The position numbers were made by a program, and so were the translations under genes. The notes under the pieces are model-generated. The model worked only from the letters and a program-made list of their open reading frames with translations. It did not search any database and had not been told where the DNA came from. A stretch of 26,024 nucleotides of DNA. It comes from DASTQL01 sp035761805. Its GTDB lineage: Bacteria > Actinomycetota > Actinomycetes > Jiangellales > Jiangellaceae. How positions within the stretch are numbered: the first letter of the stretch is position 1; every line of letters starts with the position of its first letter. Location of the stretch: assembly GCA_035761805.1 (NCBI GenBank), contig DASTQL010000117.1, positions 1 through 26,024 on the forward strand. Reading direction: 5' to 3'. Below are positions 14,272 to 20,077 of this stretch, piece by piece.

Positions 14272-14747
14272 CCGCGACCGCCGAGGGCACGCTGGACCTG
14301 CCCGCGTCGCCCCGCAGTGTGCCGGTAGCACGTCGGCACGCTCGTCGAACGGCGCGGGAAGCCGGCCTGCCGGAGGACACGTCCGACGTCCTGCACCTGC
14401 TCGTCTCGGAGCTGGTGACCAACGCCGTGGTGCACGCTCGCACGGACGTCCGCCTGCACATCGTCGTGACGCCGGACGAGGTCCGGGTGGAGGTCTGTGA
14501 CCAGGCGGGCCTGCACCCGAGGCTGCGCACCCACTCGTCCTCCGCGACCACGGGTCGGGGTCTCCGCCTGCTCAGCGCCCTCGCTTCGTCCTGGGGCGTC
14601 GAGGAGCTGGACGCCGGGGGGAAGATGGTCTGGGCGGTGCTGCCGGTCGACAGCCTGCACTCCGACCACGCCCTGGCCGAGCGCTACGCGGACGTCGCGG
14701 GCCTGCTCGGCGACCTCGGGCCTGAGGGCGAAGGACGGTCGGCATGA
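14268..14747 (+). CDS. RsbW-type anti-sigma-like ATP-binding protein (HATPase_c_2)
   Basis: The product is 159 residues. It opens with a strand LDLPASPRSVPVARRHARR, then LHLLVSELVTNAVVHA (the N box with ELxTNAxxHA), VRVEVCDQAG (G1), and TTGRGLRLLSALASSWGVEE (G2), ending KMVWAVLPVD. This is the GHKL fold of SpoIIAB/RsbW kinases, which bind sigma factors and phosphorylate STAS-domain antagonists. Actinobacteria have many paralogues, several of which act on other partners. G1 reads CDQAGLHPR rather than DxGxG, as in many actinobacterial members. The gene is translationally coupled to a 12-residue leader and overlaps the next gene by ATGA, so it forms a tight pair with that unknown protein. No sigma factor or STAS gene is in the window. 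Confidence 0.88.
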   Translation: MTATAEGTLDLPASPRSVPVARRHARRTAREAGLPEDTSDVLHLLVSELVTNAVVHARTDVRLHIVVTPDEVRVEVCDQAGLHPRLRTHSSSATTGRGLRLLSALASSWGVEELDAGGKMVWAVLPVDSLHSDHALAERYADVAGLLGDLGPEGEGRSA

Positions 14748-15274
14748 GCACGCAGCCTCGCGGCGGGCAGGTCTCGCCGTGGGGGCGCTACACACCGGAG
14801 GACGACCGGGACCTCGTGACCGTCCGACTCCTGGGCGTACCGGTCCGGCTCTGGTGCCGCGCGACCGAGCAGCACGACGAGCTGCTGCGCGAGTTCTCCC
14901 TGCTCAGCTTCGGGATCGAGGAGGGCGCGACGAAGCCCGACGAGCTGCCGGCCCGCCTGGTCACGCTGGTGCGCGAGCTGCGGGCACTGTACGGCGGGAG
15001 CCGTGAGCGCGACGACGTGGCGCGACAGGCGGCCCTGGCGCGGGGAGACGCAACGGTAGACCTGACGTATGAGGTCCCGGTCACCGTCGGGAACGCCGGC
15101 CAGGCCCTGGCCGCGCTCCTGGAAGAGGTGGACGAGTACTGCCGGTCCGACTCCTACCTACTGACCCTGGCCCCCGACGAGGCCGTCGTCGCGTTCCGGC
15201 ACTGGTACGTCGAGGAGTTCACCCGACAGGTGCAGGGCCTCCCGCCGCGCCCCTGGACCGGTCCGTTGGAGTGA
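14744..15274 (+). CDS. Conserved protein of unknown function paired with the RsbW-type gene
   Basis: The product is 176 residues; its ATG overlaps the kinase stop (ATGA at 14744-14747). There are no membrane segments or cysteine clusters. Visible features are a strand-like VTVRLLGVPVRLW, a charged helix ATEQHDELLREFSLLSFG, a helical LPARLVTLVRELRALYGG, a strand TVDLTYEVPVTVG, and helices QALAALLEEVDEYC and DEAVVAFRHWYVEEFTRQVQG. Predicted fold is mixed alpha/beta and cytosolic. I do not recognise a named family. Its coupling to an RsbW-type kinase suggests it is that protein's binding partner, substrate or modulator; that is inference. It is convergent with the 42-residue gene downstream, with 58 nt between stops. 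Confidence 0.8.
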   Translation: MSTQPRGGQVSPWGRYTPEDDRDLVTVRLLGVPVRLWCRATEQHDELLREFSLLSFGIEEGATKPDELPARLVTLVRELRALYGGSRERDDVARQAALARGDATVDLTYEVPVTVGNAGQALAALLEEVDEYCRSDSYLLTLAPDEAVVAFRHWYVEEFTRQVQGLPPRPWTGPLE

Positions 15275-15332
15275 TCGTGGGCGCGGGCGTTCGACCGCCC
15301 ATCCCCCCCTGCCGCCGAGCTGATCGACGTCG

Positions 15333-15461
15333 TCAGCCGGGAGGCTCCGGCGTCTGCGACTCGGGGGCGACGTCCTGGTCGGGTACCTCGCGGGGCTCGT
15401 CTTCCACCTCGGGCCCCGGCAGTGGCTCACTGTTGCCCGGGACGGGTCGGGTGTCGCTCAT
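15333..15461 (-). CDS. 42-residue acidic, proline-rich protein
   Basis: An ATG at 15461 follows AGGAGG with ideal spacing. The 42-residue product starts MSDTRPVPGNSEPLPGPEVE and ends PESQTPEPPG. It has about ten acidic residues and eleven prolines with no hydrophobic core, so it is certainly disordered alone. The start lies 18 nt after the stop of the ChaB/Rho_N gene on the same strand, so the two should share an mRNA and the stress-type promoter at 15915-15939. The strong ribosome site and operon position are the support for expression. The function is unknown. Confidence 0.6.
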   Translation of the reverse strand: MSDTRPVPGNSEPLPGPEVEDEPREVPDQDVAPESQTPEPPG

Positions 15462-15479
15462 CGATGCCTCCTGGATCCG

Positions 15480-15881
15480 TTAGCTCGACCTCGCCCGCCG
15501 GGTCGCCCGGTCGTTGGCACGCTTCAGGGCGTCCACCAGCTCCGCCTTGGACATCCGAGACCGGCCGGGCACGTCCAGCCTTCGAGCCAGCTCGTAGAGA
15601 TGCCGCCTGGACGCGTGGGCATCCACCCCTTCCGCCGTCGGGACCTCGCGGGCACCCGCTGGCCGAGCGGCCTGCTCGTCGGACGGCCCCTTCTTGCCCT
15701 TGGGCTCCCAGTGGTCACCGACCTTCTCGTACGAGTGCTTGAGGCTTGCGTATGCGGTGCGGTGCGCACGCTCTCCTTCCCCGTACGTCTCGACCGCCGA
15801 GTCGTGCGTCTTCACCCACGTCTCCTGCGCCTTCCTCGACGAGCGTTCCAGCGTCGAGGGCAACTCCTCCCGACCCGGCAC
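15480..15881 (-). CDS. ChaB-family protein with C-terminal Rho_N (SAP-like) domain
   Basis: The product is 133 residues, with a GTG at 15881 behind AGGAGG. Residues 1-60 match the ChaB pattern: REELPSTLERSSRKAQETWVKTHDSAVETYGEGERAHRTAYASLKHSYEKVGDHWEPKG, with the conserved LP start, W/Y/H helix positions and the A-x-xxxKH-x-Y-xK-x-G-x-W finish. Residues 99-126 (HLYELARRLDVPGRSRMSKAELVDALKRAN) are a Rho_N helix-loop-helix, a nucleic-acid-binding motif. ChaB was named as a cation transport regulator in E. coli, but in actinobacteria this ChaB-Rho_N combination is a small basic, stress-associated protein of unknown role. A stress-sigma-like promoter lies 34-58 nt upstream. Confidence 0.85.
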   Translation of the reverse strand: MPGREELPSTLERSSRKAQETWVKTHDSAVETYGEGERAHRTAYASLKHSYEKVGDHWEPKGKKGPSDEQAARPAGAREVPTAEGVDAHASRRHLYELARRLDVPGRSRMSKAELVDALKRANDRATRRARSS

Positions 15882-15914
15882 GGGGCACCTCCTGCTGTGG
15901 TCGACCCAGACGAC

Positions 15915-15939
15915 CTACCCGCTCTTGGGCTGGGTAGAC
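15915..15939 (-). promoter_or_regulatory. Stress-sigma (SigB/SigF-like) promoter for the ChaB unit
   Basis: The minus strand reads GTCT, a 15-nt spacer, GGGTAG. This fits GNNT-N14-16-GGGTA(C/T) except for the last base. The implied start site is about 27 nt before the GTG at 15881. The element also reads as CTACCC...GGGTAG, a 6-bp inverted repeat. Confidence 0.45.
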
Positions 15940-16011
15940 GTCGGGCATGCCGGCGGAGGGCCTTCCTAGTGAACCGTCGGCTCCACCGAAGGGGCCCGCC
16001 GGCACGTCAGT

Positions 16012-16587
16012 TCAGCGCAGGGTCGGGTGGGTAGGTGGCCTCCTCGTCCGGGCCGCCGGTGGCTCCGGCGGCGGAGCGGGTCGGCGGGTCAGGTCCTCGG
16101 CCGACAACGCCGCCTCGTCCACCCGGCCCGGCGTGGCCGCATGTCCGGCCAGCACCCGGGCCACCACCTCCCGCCGCAGCGCCGGGTCCGCGAGCACCCC
16201 GACCTTGTCCAGGATCATCGACCCGGTCGGCGCGTCCACCACCCCGTCCGCAGGGCCGCCGCCAGCTCCGGCAGCTCCTCCAACGACAACCCGAACCCCA
16301 CCCGGTTGCTCACCGACCGCTGCGACATGCCCAACGCGGCCATCAGCTCGAGCTCCACCCCCAACCGGGCCGGCTCCCGCCCGCGCAGTCCGCACTCCGG
16401 GTAGCCCGCCACCAGCCGGCACAACGCCGCCGCCGCCTGCGCGATCACCCCGACCCTCGCCGCACCCGCCGCCGGCGACGCACCCGCGGAGGGCGGCGTC
16501 GAGTTCGCGATGGCCGCGCCCGGGCGCGCCGGGCCGGGCGCGCCGGCGCCAGGCGTCGCCGCTGCAGAAGGAGCCCCCGTCCGTCAT
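16012..16587 (-). pseudogene. Frameshifted, truncated DUF222 (13E12-type) gene remnant
   Basis: From the ATG at 16587, coding sense moves between two frames. The first three codons (MTD) are in one frame. A one-base shift at a G-run (complement of 16574-16578) leads into GAPSAAATPGAG, then IAQAAAALCRLVAGYPECGLR, LELMAALGMSQRSVSNRVGF and LEELPELAAALRTG (16215-16448). A second shift at another G-run (16242-16245) returns to VVDAPTGSMILDKVGVLADP and ALRREVVARVLAGHAATPGR. Joined, this is a DUF222 domain, which normally precedes an HNH nuclease. Here the reading stops in a Pro/Arg-rich tail at 16012 and no HNH follows. Either both indels are real (a pseudogene) or they are homopolymer sequencing errors; the missing HNH is independent of that. 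A LexA-type SOS box adjoins the start. Confidence 0.72.
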
Positions 16588-16593
16588 CCCTCA

Positions 16594-16609
16594 TCGTACA
16601 AGTGTTCGA
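16594..16609. promoter_or_regulatory. LexA SOS box upstream of the DUF222 remnant
   Basis: TCGTACAAGTGTTCGA matches the actinobacterial SOS box TCGAACRNNTGTTCGA at every defined position but one (T for A at position 4). It ends 6 nt before the ATG at 16587 on the minus strand. Some mycobacterial 13E12 (DUF222) genes are known members of the LexA regulon, so the pairing is as expected for the family. Confidence 0.75.
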
Positions 16610-16663
16610 CGACAGTCTCGCCCGCCGAGACCCGAGCTGTGCACAGAGAACCGAGTCCCCCCG

Positions 16664-16696
16664 GGGCCACCACCAGGCCGAGCGGGCCACCACCAG
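16664..16696. repeat. 13-bp direct repeat in an intergenic region
   Basis: GGGCCACCACCAG occurs at 16664-16676 and again at 16684-16696, a 20-bp period (about two helical turns). It lies between the DUF222 remnant and the stress promoter of the operon at 16832. Apart from this repeat, the SOS box and the promoter, 16610-16771 shows no coding signal. Confidence 0.5.
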
Positions 16697-16771
16697 CCGT
16701 CCACACCTCGTGAAGACCCCACCAGGGTGGTGAACGTGGCTATTCGGGTGCGAAGCAGACGGCCGGTTCAC

Positions 16772-16795
16772 GTTTGTCGTGCCCAGGTCGGGTAC
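16772..16795 (+). promoter_or_regulatory. Stress-sigma (SigB-like) promoter of the Holin-X/DUF3618 operon
   Basis: GTTT (16772-16775), a 14-nt spacer, GGGTAC (16790-16795). This is a full match to the Streptomyces SigB consensus GNNT-N14-16-GGGTA(C/T). The implied start site is about 16802, giving a 30-nt leader with AGGAGG before the ATG at 16832. Confidence 0.7.
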
Positions 16796-16831
16796 TTGCG
16801 GTACTCGACCCGCACCTCACAGGAGGACAGC

Positions 16832-17683
16832 ATGACGACCGAGGAGATGTACCCCCGACCCCCGGGTGGCCCCGCTGCCCCCACGAGTACGGGGACGACA
16901 CCGGTGGGGACGACTCGTCCGGGCACGGGCGCCAGCAGCGAGACCGGCGCCGGTGGTGCCGGGCCGAGTTCCTCCACGAAGGAAGAGGCGAAGCAGCGCA
17001 CCGGCGCGGTCGCCGGGACGGCCAGGGACGAGGCCTCGAACGTGGTCGAGGAGGGCCGTCGGCAGGCCGGCGAGCTCTACAGCCAGTTCCGCGGCCAGGT
17101 GGACGAGCAGGTCCACGCCCAGCGTGACCGACTCGGGGAGTCGTTGCGCACGATCGGCCAGGACCTGTCGAAGATGAGCCGTGGCGAGCAGACCGAGGGT
17201 CAGGCGCAGCAGCTCGTCGACGAACTCGCCGAGCGCACGCAGCAGGTCGGCGACTGGATCAGCCAGCGCAGCCCCAGCGAGCTCGCGGAGGAGCTGAGGT
17301 CCTTCGCCCGCCGCAAGCCGGGCACGTTCCTCCTGGGCTCGCTCGCGCTGGGCGTCCTGGCCGGCCGGCTCACCCGCGGTGCGACCGCAGCAGCGTCCGG
17401 TGGCTCCGGCAACGGCAGGACGACCACTGCCGGCGTGGCCGGCCCCGTAGGCGCCCGGCCAGCTCCGGCCACGCCGGCCGGCACGACGGCCGGTGGCCCG
17501 GTTGTAGGGGGTCCGACCGGCGTCACCGGCACCACGGGAGTCACCGGCACGACCGGGACCACCGGGATGCGGACCTCCACCGGCCTGGGCCCGCGTCCCG
17601 CCCTCGCTGGGGAGCCGACGGTCGACCCCGGTGATCCCCTGGACCCGCCCCGGACCGACCGGGGGGCGTACCGCCGTGACTGA
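16832..17683 (+). CDS. Coiled-coil membrane-anchored stress protein, first gene of the operon
   Basis: The product is 283 residues, with an ATG at 16832 and AGGAGG 5 nt upstream; the open frame to its left is not coding. Residues 1-48 are Gly/Pro/Thr-rich and disordered. Residues 49-165 are amphipathic and helical (KEEAKQRTGAVAGTARDEASNVVEEGRRQ, then VDEQVHAQRDRLGESLRTIGQDL and QAQQLVDELAERTQQVGDWI), reminiscent of DUF883 or apolipoprotein-like membrane-associated coiled coils. A single hydrophobic segment GTFLLGSLALGVLAGRL (about 165-181) follows. The tail is Gly/Thr/Pro-rich with tandem VTGTTG repeats. I know no function. It overlaps the Holin-X gene by 8 nt and sits under the best stress-sigma promoter match in the window. 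Confidence 0.8.
   Translation: MTTEEMYPRPPGGPAAPTSTGTTPVGTTRPGTGASSETGAGGAGPSSSTKEEAKQRTGAVAGTARDEASNVVEEGRRQAGELYSQFRGQVDEQVHAQRDRLGESLRTIGQDLSKMSRGEQTEGQAQQLVDELAERTQQVGDWISQRSPSELAEELRSFARRKPGTFLLGSLALGVLAGRLTRGATAAASGGSGNGRTTTAGVAGPVGARPAPATPAGTTAGGPVVGGPTGVTGTTGVTGTTGTTGMRTSTGLGPRPALAGEPTVDPGDPLDPPRTDRGAYRRD
17522..17566. repeat. 18-bp tandem repeat encoding VTGTTG
   Basis: GTCACCGGCACCACGGGA (17522-17539) is followed by GTCACCGGCACGACCGGG (17540-17557) and a half unit. The units encode VTGTTG-VTGTTG-TTG in the disordered tail of the coiled-coil protein. Copy number is likely to vary between strains. Confidence 0.7.
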
Positions 17684-18140
17684 CCGCTTCGAGACCCGAC
17701 CCGGGGTCGGACCGATGGGCACCGGCACCCCGGGCGGCCCCACGGGCCACCCACCCGACGTGGAGAACCGATCCGTCGGCTCACTGCTGGGTGAGGTGGC
17801 CAAGGACCTGTCCACCCTGGTCCGCCAGGAGATCGATCTCGCCAAGGCGGAGACCAAGCAGGAGGCCAAGAAGGGCGGCAAGGCCGCCGGCATGCTCGGC
17901 GGTGCCGGCATCGCCGCGCACCTCCTGCTGGTGTTCGTGTCCGTGGCCGTCATGTGGGCCTTGGCGGAGGTGATGCACCTCGGCTGGGCGGCCCTCGTGG
18001 TTGCCCTCGTCTGGGGCGTCGTCGCCGCCGTGCTCGGGGCTCTCGGGCGCAAGAAGCTGCGGGAGATCGAGCCAGTACCCACGCAGACCGTCGAGACAGT
18101 CAAGGAGGATGTGCAATGGGCCAGGAACCGGACCAGCTGA
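17676..18140 (+). CDS. Phage holin family protein (Holin-X, DUF1469)
   Basis: The product is 154 residues, with a GTG at 17676 overlapping the previous gene by 8 nt. A later ATG at 17715 is an alternative start that would only shorten the disordered head. The signature is SVGSLLGEVAKDLSTLVRQEIDLAKAETKQEAKKGGKAAGM, followed by two membrane helices (about 74-94 and 100-121) and a basic RKKLREIEPVPTQTVETVKEDVQWA tail. This is the actinobacterial Holin-X family. Despite the name it is a chromosomal housekeeping or stress membrane protein rather than a lysis gene, and no endolysin or phage gene is nearby. It overlaps the DUF3618 gene by 25 nt, so the three genes are co-translated. Confidence 0.88.
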   Translation: MTDRFETRPGVGPMGTGTPGGPTGHPPDVENRSVGSLLGEVAKDLSTLVRQEIDLAKAETKQEAKKGGKAAGMLGGAGIAAHLLLVFVSVAVMWALAEVMHLGWAALVVALVWGVVAAVLGALGRKKLREIEPVPTQTVETVKEDVQWARNRTS

Positions 18141-18694
18141 GGGCCGACATCGAGCGGACCCGGGCTGAGCTCGACCGCGACGTCGACGCCCTCACCGAGA
18201 AGGTCAGCCCCGGTCGGATCGTGGACCGCAGGGTTCAGCGCACGAAGGGCACGGTCCGGTCCTGGAAGGACCGGGTCATGGGTTCCGCGAGCGGAGCGGC
18301 CGGGAGCGTGAGCGACACGGCCAGCAGCACCGCCGAAGGAGCGAGCAGCGCCGTGCAGTCGGCAGCGAGCACCGTCCAGGAACGCACCCAGGGCAACCCG
18401 CTGGCGGCCGGCGTCATCGCCTTCGGCGTCGGCTGGCTCGTCTCCAGCCTGATCCCGGCCTCCCGGGTCGAGGAGCAGGCCGGTGGCAAGGTCCGCGAGC
18501 TCGCGACCGAGCACGGGGACACCGTGGCCCAGCCGGTCAAGCAGGTCGCCTCGGACGTCGCCGAGCAGATGAAGGAGCCCGCCCGCGAGGCTGCGCAGTC
18601 CGTGCAGCAGACCGCCCGTGAGGGCGCGCAGCACGTGACCGACGAGGGCCGCTCGCAGGCGCAGGACGCCCGCCAGGTGCACTCGTCCAGCTGA
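18116..18694 (+). CDS. DUF3618 membrane-associated protein
   Basis: The product is 192 residues, with an ATG at 18116 and AAGGAGG seven bases upstream, inside the end of the Holin-X gene. The DUF3618 hallmark is the start: PDQLRADIERTRAELDRDVDALTEKVSPGRIVDRRV. A Ser/Ala/Thr-rich helical segment (about 60-93) precedes one hydrophobic stretch, NPLAAGVIAFGVGWLVSSLIP (about 98-118). The remainder is a long Gln/Ala/Glu-rich amphipathic helix (VAEQMKEPAREAAQSVQQTAREG) like LEA-type or apolipoprotein-like sequences. In actinobacteria DUF3618 and Holin-X genes are regularly adjacent, and a joint role at the membrane under stress is inferred. The operon ends in the strong hairpin at 18721-18764. Confidence 0.88.
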   Translation: MGQEPDQLRADIERTRAELDRDVDALTEKVSPGRIVDRRVQRTKGTVRSWKDRVMGSASGAAGSVSDTASSTAEGASSAVQSAASTVQERTQGNPLAAGVIAFGVGWLVSSLIPASRVEEQAGGKVRELATEHGDTVAQPVKQVASDVAEQMKEPAREAAQSVQQTAREGAQHVTDEGRSQAQDARQVHSSS

Positions 18695-18720
18695 AATCGA
18701 GTGCGACCGCTATGACCGGT

Positions 18721-18764
18721 ACGGCGAGGGGTGCAGCCGGCTACGGCCGGCGCCCCCTCGCCGT
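18721..18764. terminator. Very strong bidirectional hairpin between convergent genes
   Basis: The outer arms ACGGCGAGGGG (18721-18731) and CCCCTCGCCGT (18754-18764) are perfect 11-bp complements. GC pairs follow around single-base bulges, and the inner arms GCCGGC (18736-18741) and GCCGGC (18746-18751) close on loop TACG, for about 19 bp in all. It starts 27 nt after the DUF3618 stop and covers the last codons and stop (18741-18743) of the opposing phosphatase gene, so it can serve both. There is no T-run on the plus side. Confidence 0.75.
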
Positions 18765-20015
18765 CTCCGGGAGCAGCCCCTCCTGCGCCCCGAGCCGCCA
18801 CTCCACCAGGAGTGCGGTGGCGTCGTCGGTGAGCTCCGTGTGCTGGTGCGACACGATGTCCTGCCGCAGCCGCCGCAACGTCTCCGGTGCGGGGAGCCCG
18901 GTCGCCGCCCCGCGCTCGACGAACTCGGCCAGCCGCCGGAGGCCGAAGAAGGTCCCGTCCGGCCGCCGCGCCTCCGGCAGGCCGTCGGTGTAGACGAGGA
19001 CGCGGTCGCCGGGCTCCAGCGCCTCGCGGCCGACCACCACCCGGGCGCCCCCGAACGGCATCCCGAACGGGAGGGCCGGTTCGAGCTCGAGCGACTTGAC
19101 GAGCTTGCCCCGCCGCAGCAGGAGGGGCGGTGGGTGGCCGGCGCTGACCCACCGCAGCAGTCCGGTCTCGCAGTCCAGCTCGGCGAGCAGCCCGGTGACG
19201 AAGCGCTCACCGGCGAACTGACCGTTGATGGCCGCGTCGACCGCCTCGTAGGTCTCGGGCAGGTCCAGCAACGACAACCGGGCACTGCGGTAGGCCGCCA
19301 GAGCCACCGCCGCGACACCCGCCGCGTCGAGCCCATGGCCCATCGCGTCGACGACGACGATGTGGACGGACGAACCGTTGACGGCGTAGTCGAAGGCGTC
19401 CCCGCCGTTGTCGTAGCTCGGCTCCAGCATCGCCGAGATGACGACGTCGTCGGTGGCGAAGGTCATCGGGGGCAGGAGGCTCCACTGCAGCTCGGACGCG
19501 ACGGTCATCGGCCTGGTCCGGCGCACGTACTCGAAGACGTCGCCATATGCCCCCTTGGAGATCACGACCTGGGCGACGAGGTGGGCGAAGCGCTCGGCCA
19601 GCAGCACCGTCTCGGGCGGCACACCACCGCCTGGTGATGGGACGAGCATCTCCAGGACGCCGATCTTGTCCGTCCCGTCGATCATCGGGACCCACAGCCG
19701 CAGGCGGCCGTCACCGGCGGAGTCGCTCCCGAGGACGGTCGCCGTCGTGAAGGCCCGCCCGGCCACGGTGGACTCGACGCCGAGCGGTGCCCGGTCCGCC
19801 GCCTGGGGGCTCGGCACCGGCCGGAGGAACTCCTGCTCGTAGTCGAGCAGGTAGAGGACCAGCTCGCTCCACCCCACGACCGCCGCCTCCTCGGCGGTGA
19901 TGGCCGAGACCTCGGAGGCAGCGGCGAGGTGGGTCCGCCGGAGGAACTCGCCGAAGAGCCGGGCGGCGGCCACGTCCACGTCGCCGGCGCCCCCAGCGGC
20001 CCGGTGGGCCGTCAC
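18741..20015 (-). CDS. GAF-like sensor plus PP2C/SpoIIE phosphatase (RsbU-type)
   Basis: The product is 424 residues. The GTG at 20015 has GGGAG 5 nt upstream; a GTG at 20033 has none. Residues 1-165 form a soluble sensor region with a helical start (LFGEFLRRTHLAAASEVSAIT) and GAF-like strands (LVLYLLDYEQEFLRPVP, STVAGRAFTTATVLGS, RLRLWVPMIDGTDKIGVLEMLVP). The linker VRRTRPMTVASELQWSLLPP is the usual helix before this domain. The PP2C domain has NGGDAFDYAV, VVVDAMGHGLDAAGV, SAGHPPPLLL, VYTDGLPEARR and ELTDDATALLVEW, with all metal-binding Asp positions present. Unlike the phosphatase at 4473 it has no membrane segment, so it should read a cytoplasmic signal. Its target should be a STAS anti-anti-sigma protein, not encoded here. 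Confidence 0.92.
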   Translation of the reverse strand: MTAHRAAGGAGDVDVAAARLFGEFLRRTHLAAASEVSAITAEEAAVVGWSELVLYLLDYEQEFLRPVPSPQAADRAPLGVESTVAGRAFTTATVLGSDSAGDGRLRLWVPMIDGTDKIGVLEMLVPSPGGGVPPETVLLAERFAHLVAQVVISKGAYGDVFEYVRRTRPMTVASELQWSLLPPMTFATDDVVISAMLEPSYDNGGDAFDYAVNGSSVHIVVVDAMGHGLDAAGVAAVALAAYRSARLSLLDLPETYEAVDAAINGQFAGERFVTGLLAELDCETGLLRWVSAGHPPPLLLRRGKLVKSLELEPALPFGMPFGGARVVVGREALEPGDRVLVYTDGLPEARRPDGTFFGLRRLAEFVERGAATGLPAPETLRRLRQDIVSHQHTELTDDATALLVEWRLGAQEGLLPETARGRRP

Positions 20016-20077
20016 CCGAGCTCCCGGGCACACCGCTCGGACCGGACGTCACCCACCCCGCCAGCGTAGGTGACCGG

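Noticed and set aside
15285..15300. GGGCG/CGCCC hairpin between the convergent genes near 15300 as a terminator
   Set aside because: The stem is only 5 bp with no T-run, common by chance at this GC content.
15947..16831. Plus-strand open frame ahead of the operon at 16832
   Set aside because: It is the antisense of the DUF222 remnant with Pro/Arg/Thr-rich shadow composition. The stress promoter, AGGAGG and ATG at 16832 mark the true start.
17522..17566. Short tandem units considered as a CRISPR-like array
   Set aside because: The units are contiguous without spacers, in frame, and encode a Gly/Thr repeat.
17676..18140. Holin annotation taken as a sign of a prophage
   Set aside because: Holin-X (DUF1469) is a chromosomal actinobacterial membrane family, and no phage structural, integrase or lysin gene is present.
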